Assembly (NCBI GenBank): GCA_003427395.1
Contig: BFEA01000037.1
Coordinates: 135,728 to 199,727 of the forward strand
DNA from: Chara braunii
Taxonomy: Eukaryota; Streptophyta; Charophyceae; Charales; Characeae
Direction of reading: 5' to 3'
Length of the DNA stretch: 64,000 nt
Below are positions 61,470 through 64,000 of this stretch, piece after piece. Both the position numbers and the translations under genes were made by a program. How positions within the stretch are numbered: position 1 is the first letter of the stretch; each line of letters opens with the position of its first letter. The notes under the pieces were generated by a model, which was given only the letters and a program-made list of their open reading frames with translations, was not told the origin of the DNA and made no database searches.

Positions 61470-62690
61470 ATGGCCGAATGACACAGGTGCCGCGCAACAG
61501 CCCGGGCAAAGGCGGGAGAAAACACGTGCTCAGACTTCGGCTCCATCTTCGACTCCATTGCTCCGTCGCCCCTCAGTTGGCCGACGCTGTTGATACCCAC
61601 GATGATAGCGTACGCCTAGGATGCCGCACAACGCCGCTCCGCCGAAAGCTGTGCGGCACCTCGCCAGCTGCGCTTGTTGCCAGCCGTCCCCCTGACAGCC
61701 GCCCAATGTTGTCTTCGCCCCCAGATAGCAGACAGACTTCCTATTCAGCTAGATCCGATTCCACCGGATTCAAGACACGAGATGCGTGCAAGCAAGCTTT
61801 CCCTGAGCCCGCCAGCACATCGCCACGAGCAAGCATTCCAGGTCATCGTCCTTCACTGTGCCGCCACGCAAGCGGCTGAGCGGACAGCCTTGGCAGCAGC
61901 GAAGATCGCACAGCACGGCACGACACGTCACCGCACCAAGCGTTGGAAACCCGAACACTCAGTGGCCGCGCCGAGTAACGTACAGAGCCCACTTTGTGGA
62001 CGGATGTTCTAGTCTTTATCGATTATTTCCTTTTCCGTTTTTTTTTCCATTCTCCCTTTCCGAATGTGTGTTTCGGATACGGTGATATGCCCTTATCCTT
62101 CCACACAGCAATGCCCACGATGTGGACACGTTCCATTGATCCGCGACTTCACTTATTATGCAGACGGCAAGCTACCAGCAGTGCTATACATCTGGGCCAG
62201 TTTTCCAATGTGGACTGGTGGGGAAGGCCCCACTGCACTTGACCGTCCCCGTGATTCCGCCAAGATTCAGCCTAGAAAGTCCAAGAACAAACCCGGGGAA
62301 CAAAGAAAAAAACAAAAGGCGTTGTATACAGAACGTTACCGTGAGGAATCGGATGGCACCTGGCCATAAATGAGTGAATATCATGATCCGATATCCACCG
62401 TCAGATTTCCTTAGAAAGTCCCAGGAGAAACTCCGGTGGGCTCCGCTAGTCACAGGGGTCCTGATAATCATCGGCAGTGTCCACCCCTCACCCGGATTGT
62501 TCATTTCCCAACCGTAGATCACGGAGATCGATGCACAAAGACAGGGACTGTCTGTCAAGTAGGGGGACATTAGCGCCGGTAACTACTAGGAACGTCGATC
62601 ACTTCCGTTTCCACTTCCCTTACCCGAGGTAGCCGACGGGATCCAGGGATAGTTCAGAACTCAACCTTGAAATATCAACGAGGGACTGAC
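61470..62690. other. Upstream region of the rhodanese gene, no supported gene
   Basis: GC-rich to about 61.98 kb, with long antisense frames that are composition shadows. It may contain the missing 5' exon and promoter of the rhodanese gene on the minus strand, but no transit-peptide frame or donor could be chosen. From 62.1 to 62.69 kb the sequence may be the body of the SINE-like unit whose head is at 62.7 kb. Confidence 0.4.
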
Positions 62691-62713
62691 AACCCCAGGT
62701 AGAATTTCATTCA

Positions 62714-62787
62714 CCTAATCCATGAGGATTCGAACTCAGGTCCGTATTTCAACAGTTCATGGCTGAAACAACTGAGCTAGGCACGTT
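62714..62787 (-). repeat. tRNA-like Pol III head (SINE or tRNA pseudogene)
   Basis: The minus strand has an A box TAGCTCAGTTG (62780-62770) and a B box GTTCGAATCC (62735-62726) separated by about 45 bases, as in a tRNA. The anticodon-loop position reads CTGTTGA, resembling tRNA-Asn(GTT). The T stem can pair (TGAG/CTCA), but the acceptor and D stems cannot, so it is not a functional tRNA. Sequence downstream on the minus strand toward 62.1 kb could be a SINE body. Confidence 0.55.
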
Positions 62788-62789
62788 TG

Positions 62790-63930
62790 TTCTATCTTTT
62801 TTTCCCCCTTTCTTCCTTCTCTCCTTCTCTTCTTTTTTTCCCGTTTCTTTTTTCTTCGACAATTTCTCCATTTGTGCGTGTTATCCTTGCGCATGGAGCT
62901 TATCTTATGTTTTCAGACTTGTACTTCAAACATACCCTACGCATCAAGCACTTCAGCTGTGGAGATTGGCATGGGCCATCACCACTTTACTCACCAAATG
63001 TGTGAAATGGAGGGTGAAATTTGAGCTAGAAGCTGGAAAGGTAAGCCCGCCATGTTTTCTTTCTTGTCACGCCCATCATCTTCGCGCCTCATGTTAACCT
63101 CCATGCACTCTTTTAAGTTGCATGGTGTTCGTGATAACCCTTGGGTCAGTGCCCTGTCTGCGTAAGCTAGGCGGGACCAGCAGGTTTCATTTGTATGGTG
63201 CATGTGTGCTTTCACATGAAGCTACCCACACATCAAGTGCTTGAGCTCTCGAGTAGGGCGACGAGTACTCGACGTCATCCACTACCCGATTGACTGAGCG
63301 TACAAACCGTCAAAAGAGCCATCAGCAACTCGTTCAATGTCCAGATAGAACATCCTGACCGAGAAAGCTATCGACTTTAACTCGCCTTATACTGATGCAC
63401 TGAGGGCGCACCCACACAGTAGACCTTCCATGAATGTATCTATTGATTGAGAAAGTTGTTGGCATTACCTCGCCTGACTGCGGTTCACTGACGGTGCACC
63501 AAACTACTTCCATGGATGTATCTGACAGCCATTGCCGATTAATTCAGTCGATATAGCCCTATTGAATGGGTACAACATATCCTGGCACGTACGCAGAAGT
63601 TCAACTGGGAAACATTTTGATTCACTTTTCTTAGCGAGCGTTCACGGTAAAGTGGGGTCGAGCCAATTACACAGACACCGCGACTGACTGCACTGTTCGC
63701 ATAGATGACCGGGCAGACATACATACACGCACACACATACATGCAAACCAAGACAAGGAAAGTGGACACAGCACCAGACACAGCATTCGCCTTAGAAAGG
63801 CAAGACAAAAAAGGCATTCATTCCAGCAGGTCTTCTTGCAACCCACCCTACCACCCATAACACGAGCACCACTTGCTGAACCCCTGGAAGTGCTGCGACA
63901 TACAACAATCGCCCCCTACTGACGACTGTC
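62790..63930. other. Stretch without recognised gene
   Basis: T-rich at 62798-62860, otherwise mixed. Two related blocks near 63345-63400 and 63425-63500 (GAGAAAG(C/T)T(A/G)TCGACTTTAACTCGCC and GAGAAAGTTGTTGGCATTAC) hint at an old duplication. No coding support. Confidence 0.45.

Positions 63931-63933
<3 letters not shown>

Positions 63934-64000
<67 letters not shown>
63934..64000. repeat. (CT)n microsatellite to the window end
   Basis: Pure CT dinucleotide for at least 66 bp, continuing beyond the window. Confidence 0.95.

Noticed and set aside
61331-61879. 182-codon plus-strand ORF
   Set aside because: It overlaps the rhodanese gene in antisense and is Arg/Ser/Pro-rich without any motif.
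62714-62787. Functional tRNA-Asn gene
   Set aside because: Acceptor and D stems do not pair and the anticodon stem is poor, so only the Pol III box layout is supported.

Overview
This window reads as nuclear DNA of a green plant or streptophyte alga that is very rich in repeats. The reasons are chromodomain-bearing Ty3/gypsy retrotransposons primed by initiator-tRNA-Met-like sites, a plant-type non-LTR (LINE) element, U2 snRNA fragments, a tRNA-like SINE head, and one recognisable host gene of the chloroplast rhodanese (STR9-like) family. A charophyte such as Chara would fit, but the sequence alone does not prove it. Two assembly gaps (N) lie at 36988-37036 and 50264-50374. Almost every retroelement frame is broken, so most of the window is a graveyard of nested insertions.

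Layout. 1-2390: minisatellites and dispersed repeats. 2390-8570: a purine-rich plus-strand island with three head-to-tail, strongly diverged copies of an unrecognised protein family (5144-7895) and a basic ORF (8036-8569). It ends abruptly at a truncated minus-strand gag (8571-9332), whose leader, initiator-Met primer site and LTR run to about 12.1 kb. 13.3-13.6 kb: a possible membrane-protein exon. 13.8-14.6 kb: an inverted partner of the repeat at 1.4-2.1 kb. 14624-21376: element A1, a minus-strand Ty3/gypsy copy with internal deletions. 21652-23150: a truncated minus-strand copy of family B. 24.5-25.9 kb: integrase and chromodomain of a third family, C. 26.5-27.8 kb: decayed coding sequence of unknown origin. 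28.3-29.25 kb: four repeated modules. 32686-41627: element B2, plus strand, complete with LTRs and ACAT target duplication, and interrupted by a MITE and by a short foreign segment. 42.7-43.9 kb: tandem duplications and two U2-derived fragments. 44107-45719: a solo-type LTR related to family A carrying a 598-bp MITE. 46104-59682: element A2, plus strand, with CAAC target duplication. A TTAA-flanked inverted-repeat transposon sits in A2, a 5'-truncated LINE sits inside that transposon, and a second 166-bp TTAA element lies further downstream. 60481-61464: the rhodanese gene, broken by a 329-bp tandem duplication. 62.7 kb: a tRNA-like Pol III head. The window ends in a CT microsatellite.

The points most worth following are the unknown three-copy protein family at 5-8 kb; two related MITEs that share a core but carry different subterminal motif arrays; the three-level nest in A2, with empty sites visible in the paralogue A1; LTRs that carry a variable minisatellite built on an ACGT-core motif; a conserved signal-peptide-like leader on the family A gag; and a rhodanese whose active-site cysteine position reads tryptophan.
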